Origin: QHWT01 sp963755695
GTDB lineage: Bacteria > Acidobacteriota > Vicinamibacteria > Vicinamibacterales > 2-12-FULL-66-21
DNA length: 64,000 nucleotides
Assembly: GCA_963755695.1 (NCBI GenBank)
Contig: CAVWLB010000008.1
Span: 1,674,001 to 1,738,000, forward strand
Direction of reading: 5' to 3'
Shown: positions 26,804-36,344 of the stretch, piece after piece
Layout: each line of letters begins with the position of its first letter
Numbering within the stretch: position 1 is the stretch's first letter
Notes under the pieces: model-generated
Database searches by the model: none
Seen by the model: only the letters and a program-made list of their open reading frames with translations
What the model was told of the DNA's origin: nothing
Program-made: the position numbers and the translations under genes

Positions 26804-29095
26804 GTGGACGATTTCGATATCCCGCAGAACAAGATGGCAGAGACGGCCGAGCGTGTGGTGGAACGCGCGCTCGAGGAGGCGCGCCGCCGCGAGCACGCGT
26901 TGTTGACGAATGAGCACGTCTGTCTGGCCTTCGCGCAGGTTGAATGGGACATGTTCGGTCAGGTCATGCGTGACCTCGAGCTCAACCCCCACGAGATCCT
27001 TCAAGCGCTCGAGGAGCACCTGCGGCTGCTGCCGAGCGTGCCGGGACGCGACCTTCGGGTTGCCCCCTCGACGAAGCTGCTGTTCAAGCTGGCCTTGCTG
27101 CACTCGAGCCGCTGCGGCCGCCACACGATTGAAGCCACGGATCTGTTTTCGGCGATTTTCGAAGAGACGCAGGGGATTCCCGTATCGATCATCCGGCGAC
27201 ACGGCATCGAGCCGGAGGCGCTTGTCTCCCGGCTGGCCACGCGGATGCGCGATCACGAGTTGCGGGAGGAACGACTCAAGAAGCGTTTCGAGCTCCCACC
27301 GTTCCTCAAGCACTTCGCCACCAACCTGAATCAGCTGGCGCGCCAGGACAAGCTCCCGCCGGTCTTCGGTCGCGACGCGGAAATGGATCGCGTCCTCGAG
27401 ATTCTCTGCCACCGGGAGCGCGCAAATTCGGTCCTGCTCCTCGGGGAACCAGGCGTCGGCAAGACCGCAATCGCTGAGGGGATCGCCCGCCGCATCGAGT
27501 TCGAGCCGGAGAAGGTGCCGGTTCGCCTGCGCGACTGCCAGATCGTGAACCTGCAGATGAACACGATGGTGGCCGGGACGATGCTGCGCGGCATGTTCGA
27601 GGATCGGATCCAGAACGTCATCCGCGAGATCAAGGAACGCCCGACGCTGATTCTGTTCATCGACGAAGTCCACACGATGATCGGCGCCGGCTCGGCCCTC
27701 GGCGCGCCGTCGGATGCCGCGAACGTCTTCAAGTCGGTGCTCGCCCGTGGCGAGGTCCGGATCATCGGCGCGACGACGCTCAGCGAGTACAAGGAATTCA
27801 TTCAGGAAGACGAAGCGCTGGCGCGTCGGTTCCGCACCGTCCAGGTGAACGAACCGACGATCGAGGAAACGCGGACGATTCTCTACAGCCTGCGGCCGCG
27901 GCTTGAACGCAACTATTCCGTTCGGATCAAGGACGAGGCGATCGAGACGGCACTGGAGATGTCCCCGCGCTACATGCGCCACCTGCAGCTCCCCGACAAG
28001 GTCATCGGATGGCTCGATACCGCCTCGGTGCGAGCGGAGATCGATCGCCGGTGGGAAGTCGGCGCCGACGACCTGGTGCAAGTGATCTCGCAGATCGCGC
28101 GGATTCCTGAAGACATGGTCTTCCGAGACGTTACGGATCGCTTCCACGATATCGAAAGTCGTCTCGGCTCGCGGATCATCGGTCAGCGCAAGGCCATCGA
28201 CGCCGTCTCGCGGCGGCTGGTGTTGAACAAGGGACCATTGAAGGACGGCTTCGATCGTCCTGACGGTGTCCTGCTGTTTCTCGGGCCGACCGGCGTAGGC
28301 AAGACCGAGCTCGCGAAGTCGGTCGCCGAGTTCCTGTTCGGCGACGAGAAAAAGATGATTCGGGTCGACATGTCGGAGTACCAGGACGGGGCGGTGGCGG
28401 TCGACAAATTGATCGGCATGCCGCGCGGAATCGTGGGCTCCGAGCGCGGCGGCGTGCTGACCAATCAGCTGAAGGACAACCCGTACTCCGTCGTCCTGCT
28501 CGACGAGGTCGAGAAGGCCAGTCCGGGGATGCTGAACCTGTTCCTCCAGGCGTTCGACGAAGGCTGGATCACGGACGGCCGCGGCAAGCGGGTGTACCTG
28601 AGCGACGCCATCATCATCATGACGTCGAACATCGGCTGCGAACACTTCCGGAAGCTCACCAGTCCGCTTGGCTTCTTCTCCAAGCAGATCGGAATCGAGC
28701 AGGTTCAGGGGGACATCACGCGCGAGCTGGAGCGGCGGTTCACCCCCGAGTTCCGCAACCGCATCGACGAGGTGATCATTTTCTCGCCGCTCACGCGCGA
28801 CGAGGTGCGGCAGATCGCGCTGCAGCAGATTGACAAGATCGTCGCGACCCTGGCAAAGACCGGCCGGACGTTGCACGTCAGCCCGGAGGCGATCGAGCAG
28901 ATCGTCCAGGACGGCTACAGCCTGGCTTACGGTGCCCGCTTCCTGAAGCGGTTCATCGAGAGCAAGATCAAGCTGCCGATCAGTCAGCGCTGGACCGAAG
29001 GGCACGCATTCGTCGCTGACGTCAAGGAAGGGGCAGTCGAGGTCGGGGTCGCCAGTGCGGCAGGCGGCTACCCGGCATTGGCGGCAACAGCCTAG
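26804..29095 (+). CDS. ClpA/ClpC-like AAA+ unfoldase
   Basis: 763 residues from a GTG preceded by GGAGG (spacing 5). The Clp N-domain double repeat occupies about residues 1-150. D1 carries Walker A GEPGVGKT and Walker B LILFIDEVHT; D2 carries GPTGVGKTELAKS and VVLLDEVEKAS, with sensor TSNIGCEHF. Between D2 sensor and lid is SPLGFFSK, placing an LGF tripeptide where ClpP-binding loops (IGF/VGF) sit, so coupling to ClpP is plausible. There is no middle coiled coil of ClpB size. No clpP or clpS is next to it. Confidence 0.9.
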   Translation: MDDFDIPQNKMAETAERVVERALEEARRREHALLTNEHVCLAFAQVEWDMFGQVMRDLELNPHEILQALEEHLRLLPSVPGRDLRVAPSTKLLFKLALLHSSRCGRHTIEATDLFSAIFEETQGIPVSIIRRHGIEPEALVSRLATRMRDHELREERLKKRFELPPFLKHFATNLNQLARQDKLPPVFGRDAEMDRVLEILCHRERANSVLLLGEPGVGKTAIAEGIARRIEFEPEKVPVRLRDCQIVNLQMNTMVAGTMLRGMFEDRIQNVIREIKERPTLILFIDEVHTMIGAGSALGAPSDAANVFKSVLARGEVRIIGATTLSEYKEFIQEDEALARRFRTVQVNEPTIEETRTILYSLRPRLERNYSVRIKDEAIETALEMSPRYMRHLQLPDKVIGWLDTASVRAEIDRRWEVGADDLVQVISQIARIPEDMVFRDVTDRFHDIESRLGSRIIGQRKAIDAVSRRLVLNKGPLKDGFDRPDGVLLFLGPTGVGKTELAKSVAEFLFGDEKKMIRVDMSEYQDGAVAVDKLIGMPRGIVGSERGGVLTNQLKDNPYSVVLLDEVEKASPGMLNLFLQAFDEGWITDGRGKRVYLSDAIIIMTSNIGCEHFRKLTSPLGFFSKQIGIEQVQGDITRELERRFTPEFRNRIDEVIIFSPLTRDEVRQIALQQIDKIVATLAKTGRTLHVSPEAIEQIVQDGYSLAYGARFLKRFIESKIKLPISQRWTEGHAFVADVKEGAVEVGVASAAGGYPALAATA

Positions 29096-29104
29096 AAGGA
29101 TTGG

Positions 29105-29252
29105 GAGATTTGGTGATTGGTGATTTGGTGATTTGGTGATTTGGCCTGCGTGCGCTACCGCGCACGCTTCATAGAACCAACGATTACCAAATCACGAACC
29201 ACCAATTACCAAATCACCGATTGCCAGATCACCGATTGCCCAATCACTAGAT
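29105..29252. repeat. Word-palindrome of gatttggtg words with a central hairpin
   Basis: The left arm is four to five gatttggtg words (29105-29143). The right arm is accaaatcac words (29181-29250). Between them, gcgtgcgc (29148-29155) and gcgcacgc (29160-29167) form a perfect 8-bp stem with loop tacc. The element fills the space between two convergent genes and is far more AT-rich than its surroundings. Confidence 0.85.
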
Positions 29253-29259
29253 TCAGCGT

Positions 29260-30300
29260 TTACCACCTGAATTCCCCTTGCTCGGGTGCGCACGGTTCGT
29301 CCTCGGGTGCCTCGTGTTCCTCTGCTTCCTTGATCCTGCGTAGCCTGCGATCGACGTGGTGCCGCTCCTGCAGCATGTCGATGAGCGCCCGCACGGTACT
29401 CACGTACTCCGGCGTCGCGTAGGCGCCGGCGTAGAGGCGCTCGTAACTCTCGACCATGTGCGGGAAGGCATGGGCGAGAAAGCCCATGAAGTGATCCTTC
29501 GTCCCGCCTTTCAGGTAGAGGACGTTGGCGCCCAGAAACGCCGCGCCGTGATCTGCGACCGCCTTGATCGTCGCGTCGAGCCTCGACGTCTGTGTCGTGA
29601 ACCCGGGGACGACAGGCGCCATCAGAACGCCGGCGTTGATCCCGGCCTCGCGCAGCATCCGCACCGCTCGAAGACGCTGCATCGGGTGCGCCGTTCCAGG
29701 CTCCAGCGCCCGCCAGGCGTCCTCGTCGACAGTGGGCACGCTCATGCACACGCTGCATCGCGTGACCCGCGACAGTTCCTTGAGCAGATCCGCATCGCGA
29801 ACAATCATCGGCCCCTTGGTGACGATGCCGACCGGTGTCCGGGCCGCGATCAAGGCTTCGATCGACCGTCTCGTGAGCTTGTAGTGCCCTTCGATCGGCT
29901 GGTAGGGATCGGTGGCGGTGCCGAGCGCAACCTGCTCGCGCGTCCATGACGGCTTGTCGAGCTCGCGCCTGAGAACCTCGGGAAAATTCACCTTCACGAA
30001 AATCAGCGATGAGAAGTCGTCGCCGGGCCCCAGCTCGAACTGCGTCTGATAGCGACGGGCGAAACAGTAGTGACAGCCGTGAGTACATCCGCGATAAGGA
30101 TTCAGCGTCCAGTTGAACGGCATGCCCTTCACCGGATTCAGGGCCGAGCGGCAGGTGATCTCCTGATATCGCGCCTCGTCGGCGCGGCGCTGGGCCTGGT
30201 CGAGCGATTCGGGCCCGTGCTCACGAACCTGCAGCGCTATCGTCTTGGTGGTAGGAGGTTTACGGCCGAGATCGAAGAGGGCGTGGGAGGGCGACGCCAT
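29260..30300 (-). CDS. Radical SAM protein, Rv2578c/SplB-like family
   Basis: 346 residues from ATG 30300 (MASPSHALFDLGRK). The cluster motif is NPYRGCTHGCHYCFARRYQT (CX3CX2C). Downstream are LGTATDPYQPIEGHYKLTR, VGIVTKGPMIVRDADLL and PTVDEDAWRALEPGTAHPMQ. This Rv2578c-type family is widespread and its reaction is not established; a DNA-repair-like role by analogy to spore photoproduct lyase is speculative. The gene is convergent with the Clp ATPase and precedes ubiA on the minus strand, separated by a repeat. Confidence 0.85.
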   Translation of the reverse strand: MASPSHALFDLGRKPPTTKTIALQVREHGPESLDQAQRRADEARYQEITCRSALNPVKGMPFNWTLNPYRGCTHGCHYCFARRYQTQFELGPGDDFSSLIFVKVNFPEVLRRELDKPSWTREQVALGTATDPYQPIEGHYKLTRRSIEALIAARTPVGIVTKGPMIVRDADLLKELSRVTRCSVCMSVPTVDEDAWRALEPGTAHPMQRLRAVRMLREAGINAGVLMAPVVPGFTTQTSRLDATIKAVADHGAAFLGANVLYLKGGTKDHFMGFLAHAFPHMVESYERLYAGAYATPEYVSTVRALIDMLQERHHVDRRLRRIKEAEEHEAPEDEPCAPEQGEFRW

Positions 30301-30332
30301 GGCTTTCGCTTTTGATTCGCCATGATAACACA

Positions 30333-30445
30333 AAGGCTCCGGGCTCCGGGCTCCGGGCTGAAGTCCGAAGCCTGAAGCCCGAAGTCTGAAGCCCGAAGCC
30401 TGAAGGCCCGAGGCCTAGAGCCTGCAGCCCGGAGCCCGGGAGCCC
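30333..30445. repeat. Word-palindrome of ggctccg/cccgaag words between co-directional genes
   Basis: Three to four ggctccg words on the left face tgaagcccgaag and cccggagcccgg words on the right. It fills the space between ubiA and the radical SAM gene, both on the minus strand. Confidence 0.75.
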
Positions 30446-30454
30446 TGAGATCCG

Positions 30455-31387
30455 TCAGAACAGATACGCCAGCGCGAACCCGACCTGGGCGACGAACATC
30501 ATTCGGTACATGTGCGCCCAGGACACATGATTTTCCTCGACCGCGAGATCCTCGGGCCGCCGCAGCATCAGGTAACACACGTAGACGCCATAGGCGGTCA
30601 TCACCAGCGCGAGCAGCTGCAGCAATGCGAAATGCCCGGTGAGGACTCCCGCCCACGCGCCCAGCGAAATCATCAGAAACGGAAGCACAAAGGACGGTGA
30701 GATCATCCAGGCCGCGCGTCGCACGCCGTGGATGATCGGCAGCGTGCGGCAGCCGCCGCGCGCATCTCCTTCCATGTCCGCGAAATCCTTCGTCGTCGAG
30801 GCGCCGAGGAGGAACAGCCCGAAAATCGCGCCGATGTACCAGGGCTCGAGGCCGACGATGGTCTTCACCGACGACCAGCCGGCAACCTTCAACAACACGC
30901 CGCGCGGAATCGCGATGGTGACGTTGGCCCAGATGCCGCGCTTCTTCGTGCGCAGCGGCGGGACGGAATAGATGTAAGTGCAGATCACTGCAACGAACAC
31001 CAGCCAGAAGCACTCGTGCCGTCCTTTTGGCGCCACCAGCCAGGCCAGGACGAGCGCGATGGCATAGGTCACCCAGATGAACACCCACGCATCCCGCCGC
31101 GGAAGGCGGCCCGACGGCAGCGGTCGCTTCGGCTTGTTCACCCGGTCGATTTCAAGATCGTAGATCTGGTTGAGCGCGTTGTTGGCCGCGTTCAGGACCG
31201 CCGCCATCAGCGCGCCGACGAGCGGGTAGAGGATCAAATCGGTGTGCCACGCTTCCCGTGGCACCGCGCCGTACGCCGTTGCCGCACCGGAGACGAATCC
31301 CAGTGCCGGCGCCACGAGCGTGAATGGCCGGCTGAACTCGAGCAGCAGCGCTCCGCGGCTGGAGCTGGTTGACGTGGCGGCTCTCAT
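30455..31387 (-). CDS. UbiA-family prenyltransferase
   Basis: 310 residues, about eight to nine membrane helices. First aspartate motif NQIYDLEIDRVNKPKRPLPS (NXXXDXXXD) and second motif TTKDFADMEGDARGG are intact. The family moves polyprenyl chains to an aromatic ring, glycerol phosphate or chlorin. The NKPKRPLPSG stretch is like chlorophyll/lipid prenyltransferases; a MenA or ether-lipid role is equally possible. The ATG overlaps the stop of the DUF92 gene (ATGA), so it is co-translated with a probable prenyl-alcohol/prenyl-phosphate kinase; I infer salvage-derived prenyl diphosphate as donor. Confidence 0.88.
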   Translation of the reverse strand: MRAATSTSSSRGALLLEFSRPFTLVAPALGFVSGAATAYGAVPREAWHTDLILYPLVGALMAAVLNAANNALNQIYDLEIDRVNKPKRPLPSGRLPRRDAWVFIWVTYAIALVLAWLVAPKGRHECFWLVFVAVICTYIYSVPPLRTKKRGIWANVTIAIPRGVLLKVAGWSSVKTIVGLEPWYIGAIFGLFLLGASTTKDFADMEGDARGGCRTLPIIHGVRRAAWMISPSFVLPFLMISLGAWAGVLTGHFALLQLLALVMTAYGVYVCYLMLRRPEDLAVEENHVSWAHMYRMMFVAQVGFALAYLF

Positions 31388-32743
31388 CCGATTAACCGGT
31401 AGAACAACACCGCCAGCAGCGCCGCGGCGGACGTGTTGATGAAGTTCAGCATGTCGTTGTTGAGAATGCCCGGGCCCTCGAGCGTGGCGCCGAGCCAGCT
31501 CTCGAGCAGCGCCCCAAGCGTCGCGGCAATGACGATCGAAAAAAGTGTGGCCGGCGGGATGATGGCCGAGAGGATCGCGATCGCCGCCAGCGCGAACGCG
31601 CCGGCAATGCCTGCCAGGGTCCCTTCGAGCGACATTGCGCCGGAGGTGCCCGGAGGGACGCGACCGAGCGTCGTAATCGACCAGGTGCGTCGGCCCCACG
31701 CCTTGCCGATTTCGCTGGCGATCGTATCGCTGCCCCCCGCGGTCAACGCGGCGGCAAATGCAATCCGCGCTGCCTGCGCGTCAGCCGCGAGGGCGACGAG
31801 CAAGGCCGCCATCGCCGCGGCACCGGTATTGGCGATCGCGTTTCCTGCGCCACGCCGGCCGCCGCGCTCTTCCGAGATTCCGAGGATCATCTTGCGCTGC
31901 AATCCCATGCGTGTGGTGATCGTGGCGGCAAAGAAGGTCACGAGCAACAGCACCCACCCGGGCCATCCGAGCGCACCGAAGATGATGACTCCAATGATCG
32001 TGCCGGCAACCGCGCCTGAGATCGAGACCGTTCGCGCACGGTAGCCCGCCCACGCGACCAGGACGTTCGCGAGGATGGCCCAGACGAGACGCGGCTGGAT
32101 CGCCAGCCACGCATCGTGCGCGCGCGAGGCATCGACGAGTGAGGCGAGCCACAACGCCGCACCGGCGCTCAGCGCCACCGACAGGTTGTCGTCGAGGCGT
32201 ACCGGAATGGTCTCGACGGCGGCCGCGACCAGTGCGGCCGCAAGCGGCGCCGCGATGGTAAACGCCAGGGCCGGCGCGGGCTGGACGGCATCCCGACACC
32301 ACCACGCGAGGAGAACGCCGGCCGCTCCGCCCACGAGAGCAAACGCCGCGCTGCCGGCGAGCGTCTTCTCGCGGTTCCATGGCCACCGCGGTCCGCCGAT
32401 CGCCCGCCCGGCGAGCGTGGCCGAGCCGTCGCCGAGCGCGAGGATGCCCCACGCCGCCGCCGACGATGTCGAGCCGTCGCGGGAAAGCCAGCAACAGCAG
32501 GAGCACGGCAAGCGGGTAGAGCACGATGCCGTGAAGAGCACGTGCTTCGTCGCCGGGCCGAAAGAGCCGCCCTGCCAATCGCGGCAACGCGAACACATTG
32601 AAGGCAACCGCCGCCGCCGCGAGCGCGATCGCCTGCCACCACGTGAGCCACGCGAGCAGCAGCGCGAAACCGCCCATCGCCATGTGGACGATTTGCCGCG
32701 CGGTTTCCGAATGCGACGGTCTCGCGCCCTCGCCGACTATCAT
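31384..32743 (-). CDS. Fusion of dolichol/phytol-kinase-like domain and DUF92 domain, one frameshift
   Basis: About 452 residues. N-terminal part (1-190): SETARQIVHMAMGGFALLLA, HGIVLYPLAVLLLLLAFPRR and ILALGDGSATLAGRAIGG, the signature of CTP-dependent isoprenol kinases (SEC59/VTE5). C-terminal part: GAVAGTIIGVIIFGALGWPG, GGSDTIASEIGKAWGRR and TSGAMSLEGTLAG, the DUF92/TMEM19 family to which plant VTE6 (phytyl-phosphate kinase) belongs. One protein could thus add both phosphates. The frame breaks near 32465 (FPRRLDIV then AAAWGILALGDG). ATG 32743 overlaps the end of the reductase gene and the stop overlaps ubiA. Confidence 0.82.
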
Positions 32744-33707
32744 CGTCGCGCCGACTGCTCCTCGGCGACCGTTGTTCGCCAGAACGCCAGCAGATCGGCG
32801 AGCGTCTGCTCGATCGGGATCGCGGGCCGCCAGCCCGTTTCCTCGGTGATACGTGCCGGGTTGCCGCGTACCACGGGATTGTCGCTTGGGCGCAGGCGTG
32901 AAGGATCCACTTCGACCGTGACGCGTGATCCGCGCCAGCGAGAGAAGGATGTCGAGCAGCTCGCGAATGCGGTAGGCGCGGCCGGTGCAGACGTTGTACG
33001 GCCGATGCGGTTGGCCGTGCTCCGCGAGCGCGCGATAGGCGCGCACCGTGTCGCGAACGTCGGTGATGTCGCGCCGCGCGTCGAGATTGCCGACGCGCAG
33101 CACCGGCTCGCGACGGCCCGCCTCGATCTCGGCCAATTGCTGCGCGAACGCCGACGTCGACGTACGACGGGGCCTGTCGCGGCCCCGCATGGTTGAACGG
33201 CCGTGCCAGCAGCACCGGCAGCGGCGCCGCCGCCGCGGTCATCTCCTGCGCCAGCTTGCTGACGCCGTACGGGACTGGTCGGACCGATCGGAGCGTCTTC
33301 GTCAATGGCTTCGGATGACGGCCGATAGACCAGCGCCGAGCCTGTCACCACGACCCGCGCGTCGAGGGCGAGCGCACGGGCGCCTTCCAGCAGATTGTGC
33401 GTGCCGAGGACGTTGACGCGCAGGGCGCGTGCCGGGTCCTGCCACGCGCCGTGAACGTCGGCGAAGCCGGCGCAGTGATAGATGACGGACGGGTCGCGCC
33501 CCGTCGAGCGCGGACCGGACCGACGCGCGATCGAGCAGGTCCACGGCGCGTCCACTGGATGCGCCGATCCGACGCCAGCGCCGGATCGACCGCACGTCCG
33601 CGCGCGTTGGACCAGGCGTGCACCGGCACGTCGTCGGCGAGCAGATGCTCGAGCAGATGGCCGCCGGCAAATCCAGTCGCGCCGGTGATCAGCGGAATGC
33701 CGGACAC
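32740..33707 (-). CDS. rmd: GDP-6-deoxymannose reductase-like NAD-dependent sugar reductase, several frameshifts
   Basis: Extended short-chain dehydrogenase of about 320 residues read across several frames. Segments in order: IPLITGATGFAGGHLLEHLL (NAD site), SVIYHCAGFADVHGAWQDP, VVVTGSALVYRPSSEA, PYGVSKLAQEM (YxxxK), LLARPFNHAGPRQAPSYV, GNLDARRDITDVRDTVRAY, NVCTGRAYRIRELLDILL, and WRPAIPIEQTLADLLAFW. The RPFN..GPRQ and GNL.ARRD.TDVRD motifs are those of Rmd. In this rfbA-rfbC-rfbB cluster it occupies the place of rmlD and probably does the final 4-keto reduction. The start near 33707 (GTG) is approximate. Confidence 0.75.
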
Positions 33708-33738
33708 ATCAAGAAAATCGTTGATCCGTGATCGGTGG

Positions 33739-34769
33739 CTATGAAGGTGTGCTGCCGTACTGAGCCTGGTAGTACTTCCGGAACGCCGGATCCTGATCCT
33801 TGATCGGCCGCCACCACCACTCGTTGTTCGCGGTACCACGCGACGGTGTCGGCGAGCCCCTCGATCGAACGCGACCTGCGGCCGCCAGCCGAGCGACTGC
33901 GAGCTTCGACGTGTCGAGCGAATAGCGGCGATCGTGCCCGGGACGATCGGCGACGGGCTGGATCAGCGACTCCGGCTTGCCGACCAGCTCGAGGATGCGG
34001 TGCGTCAGGTCGACGTTCTTCACGTGGTTGCCGCCGCCGATGTTGTAGACCTCGCCGGTCGACGCCGCGCGTCGATCAGCAGGTCGATCGCGCGGCAGTG
34101 ATCGGCGACGTGCAGCCAGTCGCGCTCGTTCAGGCCGTCGCCGTAGAGCGGCACCGGGATGTCGTCGATCGCGTTGGTGATGAAGAGCGGGATGACCTTT
34201 TCGGGAAACTGGTACGGCCCGTAGTTGTTCGACGCGCGCGTGATGATCGACCGGCACGCTCGTAGGTCGCCCAGTAGCTGTAGGCCAGGCGATCGGCGCC
34301 CGCCTTGCTCGCCGAGTAGGGATTGCGCGGCTCGCAGCTCGTCGGTCTCGCGGCTCGACCCCTCCGGCACGCTGCCGTAGACCTCGTCGGTCGAAATCTG
34401 CACGAACCGCCGCAGCTTCGGCGTCTCGCCGCGCCGCTTCGAGCAGCACGAACGTGCCGTAGACGTCGGTCGTGATGAACTCGCCGGCGCTCAGCGATCG
34501 AGCGATCGACGTGCGTCTCGGCGGCGAAGTGCACGACGATGTCCGAGTCGCGTCGACGAGCGGGCCGGCGACGCCGGGATCGGCGACGTCGCCGTTCACG
34601 AACGTCGTGCCGCGGGTGGTCCATCACGCTCTTGCAGGTTCTCCAGCCGTCCGGCGTAGGTCAGCTTGTCGAGCGTCGTGACCTGCCAGTCGGGGTGCGC
34701 GGCGAGCGCGTAGCGGACGAAGTTGGAGCCGATGAAGCCGGCGCCGCCGGTGACGAGGACGTTAACCAT
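33739..34769 (-). CDS. rfbB: dTDP-glucose 4,6-dehydratase, many frameshifts
   Basis: About 342 residues if joined. MVNVLVTGGAGFIGSNFVRY is the NAD-binding start, then DWQVTTLDKLTYAGRLENLQ, VHFAAETHVDRSI, MQISTDEVYGSVPEGSSRET, ASNNYGPYQFPEKVIPLFIT, LYGDGLNERDWLHVADHC, VYNIGGGNHVKNVDLTHRIL, and a C-terminal ENEWWWRPIKDQDPAFRKYY. These are textbook RmlB segments. The start overlaps the rfbC stop by 8 bases. At least six single-base indels interrupt it; no internal stop is conserved in the joined reading. Confidence 0.9.
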
Positions 34770-35223
34770 CTTTGCGCGTCCAGTCGTAGGGCAGCGTGCC
34801 GTGCGGCTCGAGCCGGTACTCGTCGGGGTCGCGCGTAGTGGTACGGCTCGGTCGGCACGTTGACCACGAGCGACGGCTCGGTGCTGATGCACTTCCAGCC
34901 GTGGTAGACGAGGTTCGGCACCTGCACGAGCAGTCGGGTTCTGCGTGCCGATGAAGAATTCGTTGACCGCGCCGCTGTGTCGGCGAGTCCTCGCGCGTGT
35001 CGACCAGCACCAGCTTGACCATGCCGGCGACGCAGGCGAAGTTGTCGACCTGCTGCTTGTGGTAGTGCCAGGCCTTCACCACGCCCGGGTAGGTCGCCGA
35101 GACGTAGACCTGGCCGAACTTCGTGAACAGCTCGGCTCGTCGGCGCGCAGGATCTCCATCAGCCAGCCGCGCTCGTCCGGGCATGACGCGCAGCGGCTTC
35201 GTCTTCACGCCGTGGATCGGCAT
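34762..35223 (-). CDS. rfbC: dTDP-4-dehydrorhamnose 3,5-epimerase-like cupin, several frameshifts
   Basis: About 153 residues from ATG 35223 (MPIHGVKTKPLRVM); a GTG about 12 codons upstream is possible. Core cupin segments are FTKFGQVYVSATYPGVVKAW, WHYHKQQVDNFACVAGMVKL, VPNLVYHGWKCISTEPSLVV and VPTEPYHY. The WHYHK.Q.DNF form differs from classical RmlC (LRGLHYQ), so it is an RmlC-like branch and could be a 3- or 3,5-epimerase. It sits between rfbA and rfbB, and overlaps rfbB by 8 bases. Confidence 0.78.
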   Translation of the reverse strand: MPIHGVKTKPLRVMPGRARLADGDPARRRAELFTKFGQVYVSATYPGVVKAWHYHKQQVDNFACVAGMVKLVLVDTREDSPTQRRGQRILHRHAEPDCSCRCRTSSTTAGSASAPSRRSWSTCRPSRTTTRDPDEYRLEPHGTLPYDWTRKDG

Positions 35224-35267
35224 CCCGGTCGGCGCCGCGAACTTCGCGGGTGCGGTCACGATCGCCT

Positions 35268-36344
35268 CTACCAGCGGATGCCGACCTCGGAATTGTCGCC
35301 GAGCATGAACCGGTACGCCGACGGCTTCACCGGCAGCCGGTAGATCCGCACGTTCTTGCCGATCAGGCTGTCCTCGACGCGGTTGGCGAGGTCGCTGATG
35401 CATGCTGCCCTCGAGCACGATGCTGTGCTCGATCTCGGAGTCGCGGATCTCGACGTCGTTCATGATCGACGTGAACGGTCCGACGTAGGCGTGGACGATC
35501 CGCGCGTCGCGCGCCGATGATCACCGGCCCGCGGATCACCGAGCGCTCGATGATCGCGCCCGCCTCGATCGACGACTTTGCCTTCGACGCGCGACTCGGC
35601 GTCGACCGTGCCCGTCGATGCGCCGCTCGATGCGTGTCGAGGATCAGCCGGTTCGCCTCGAGCATGTCCTCGAGCTTGCCGGTGTCCTTCCACCAGCCGT
35701 CGACGATGTGCGGCCGGACCTCGAGGCCGCGATCGATCAGATCCTGGATGGCGTCGGTGATCTCGAGCTCGTTGCGGAAGCTCGGCTTGATCGCGCTTGA
35801 CCGACTCGAAGACCGCCGGCGAGAACATGTAGACGCCGACCAGCGCGAGGTCGCTCTTCGGCTCCTTCGGCTTCTCGACCAGCCGGACCACGCGGCCGTT
35901 CTGCCAGCTCGGCGACGCCGAACATCTGCGGATCCGGCACGCGCGTCAGCAGGATCTGCGCGGCCGGGCGCCTCGCGGACGAACTCCTCGACGAACTGCG
36001 TGATGCCCTTGTTCAGCAGGTTGTCGCCGAGATACATCACGAACGGATCGCTGCCGATGAACGGCTCGCTGATCAGGACGGCGTGCGCCAGGCCGCGCGG
36101 CGCGTCCTGCTCGATGTAGGTGACCCGCACGCCCCACGCGCGAGCCGTCGCCGACCGCCGCGCGGATCTCCGCCTGCGTGTCGCCGACGACGATGCCGAT
36201 GTCGCGGATGCCGGCGGCGGCGAGCGCTTCGATGCCGTAGAACAGCACCGGCTTGTTGGCGACCGGCACGAGCTGCTTGGCGCTGGTGTAGGTCAGCGGC
36301 CGCAGGCGCGTGCCCTTGCCGCCGCTGAGGATCAGTCCCTTCAT
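35268..36344 (-). CDS. rfbA: Glucose-1-phosphate thymidylyltransferase, long form, many frameshifts
   Basis: About 358 residues if joined. The nucleotidyltransferase start is MKGLILSGGKGTRLRPLTYT with SAKQLVPVANKPVLFYGIEA; then DIGIVVGDTQAEIRAAVGDG, MRVTYIEQDAPRGLAHAVLI, PFVMYLGDNLLNKGITQFVE and MVRLVEKPKEPKSDLALVGV. A C-terminal left-handed beta-helix follows (VEIRDSEIEHSIVLEGS) and the end reads NSEVGIRW. This is the long RmlA type. Its ATG overlaps the lptD stop (ATGA), tying dTDP-sugar synthesis to LPS export. Confidence 0.9.

Noticed and set aside
26729..29005. 758-codon antisense frame in the Clp ATPase gene
   Set aside because: Typical GC-rich antisense shadow; the + strand has complete AAA+ motifs and a strong ribosome-binding site.
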